Below are positions 6,567-6,943 of a stretch of 6,943 nt of DNA, piece by piece; the stretch's first letter is position 1, and each line of letters begins with the position of its first letter. The notes beneath the pieces were generated by a model. It saw only the letters and a program-made list of their open reading frames with translations. It had not been told where the DNA came from and made no database searches. The stretch is taken from positions 1 through 6,943 of the forward strand of contig DAOVKH010000093.1 of the NCBI GenBank assembly GCA_030631875.1, given 5' to 3'. The position numbers were made by a program, and so were the translations under genes. This stretch comes from Deltaproteobacteria bacterium. Its GTDB lineage: Bacteria; Desulfobacterota; GWC2-55-46; DRQE01.

Positions 6567-6943
6567 TTATCGTTTCGTTATCTTTATGCCGAGGGCCTTT
6601 AGTGTGTAGCCCGCGCCCAAGAGTTTCTTCAGTACCTTGTCTATCTCTTTGCCTTCGCCCAAGCGAATCCAGGCGAGCATGGGAGAGGCCAATATTTCCT
6701 CGTACAATCTATATCTTTTAGCACTTCCTGCCTTTTTTTTCAATACCCCTGAGGGTTTTCGAACTGTTGCGCTCGTTGCTCCTCTGTCGGCGGCCATGAG
6801 CTTTGCTCGCACCGCCCCCATAATCTCTGTGTAGATGGCAAGCTCCTTTGGCAGGGCATCGTTCAATAGTTCTTTTATGTTTCGGGCTAAGGTCGGGCTC
6901 TTGCCGGATGTAGATATTGCTATCTGCATAGCCCCTCTCTCCA
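6567..6943 (-). CDS. Precorrin-2 dehydrogenase / sirohydrochlorin ferrochelatase (siroheme synthase N-domain, Met8/CysG-N type), 5' end cut by window
   Basis: Enzymes of this family oxidise precorrin-2 to sirohydrochlorin with NAD and can insert iron to give siroheme, in the cytoplasm. The visible part holds the end of the NAD-binding domain, with the hallmark QIAISTSGKSPTLAR, followed by a helical dimerisation region (ELAIYTEIMGAVRAKL, then RYRLYEEILASPMLAWI). An ATG at 6927-6929 could pass as a start and has a purine-rich stretch before it. However, the frame stays open to the window edge, and the codons before the ATG read E-R-G-A, matching the family's usual residues ahead of QIAIST. I therefore read it as a gene truncated by the window, with its Rossmann fold outside. 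Between the two helical segments lies a Lys/Arg-rich stretch (about MAADRGATSATVRKP through KKKAGSAK) that looks longer than usual. The stop is TAA, 4 nt before the next gene. Family assignment is firm; which activities it has cannot be told from this part. Confidence 0.85.
   Translation of the reverse strand, partial: ERGAMQIAISTSGKSPTLARNIKELLNDALPKELAIYTEIMGAVRAKLMAADRGATSATVRKPSGVLKKKAGSAKRYRLYEEILASPMLAWIRLGEGKEIDKVLKKLLGAGYTLKALGIKITKR

Noticed and set aside
6927..6943. ATG at 6927-6929 with upstream GGAGAGAGGGG as a genuine start
   Set aside because: The frame is open upstream and the codons before it match the conserved residues preceding QIAIST, so the purine run is more likely coding.
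1..6943. A novel defence, mobile or CRISPR-type system
   Set aside because: No repeats with spacers, transposase, integrase, toxin-antitoxin pair or nuclease motif was seen. All complete genes belong to heme synthesis or Ser/Thr phosphorylation families.

Overview
The window is one strand-consistent block of genes, all on the minus strand, so transcription runs from high to low coordinates. In gene order it contains: the C-terminal part of a siroheme synthase N-domain protein (cut by the right edge); a CcsA/HemX-type heme-handling membrane protein; glutamyl-tRNA reductase (hemA); hydroxymethylbilane synthase (hemC); a large membrane-anchored Ser/Thr protein kinase with a CHASE2 sensor; a PP2C-type Ser/Thr phosphatase; and the first ~60 codons of another reading frame cut by the left edge. 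There are no RNA genes, mobile elements or CRISPR arrays, and no gene-free stretch longer than 27 bases. No promoter or terminator is visible, and the spacing (overlaps of 1 and 17 nt, gaps of 4, 20 and 27 nt) suggests a single operon.

The right half (about 3459-6943) is a tetrapyrrole module. HemA and HemC take glutamyl-tRNA through the C5 pathway to hydroxymethylbilane. The siroheme synthase fragment belongs to the siroheme/heme branch, and the CcsA/HemX protein is either a heme exporter/ligase for cytochrome c or a HemA-modulating membrane protein. HemD would normally follow hemC in such clusters and is not here.

The left half (about 1-3438) is a phospho-signalling module. The kinase has an extracytoplasmic CHASE2 sensor, three membrane helices, a TPR-like linker and a PknB-type catalytic domain. 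The PP2C overlaps its 3' end and is the natural opposing enzyme. The PP2C tail appears to run out of frame over a second, more protein-like frame. This points either to a frameshift or to a further gene with a non-standard start.

The organism is most likely a Gram-negative bacterium using the C5 heme route and cytochrome c, of the Deltaproteobacteria/Nitrospirota kind. That is inferred from the siroheme synthase-ccsA-hemA-hemC order and the CHASE2-kinase architecture, and is low to moderate confidence. Isoleucine is mostly encoded by ATA although overall base composition looks near balanced. Every gene family here is known. The unusual parts are the linkage of kinase and phosphatase to heme synthesis, the changed WWD motif in the CcsA-like protein, and the frame anomaly at the left end.
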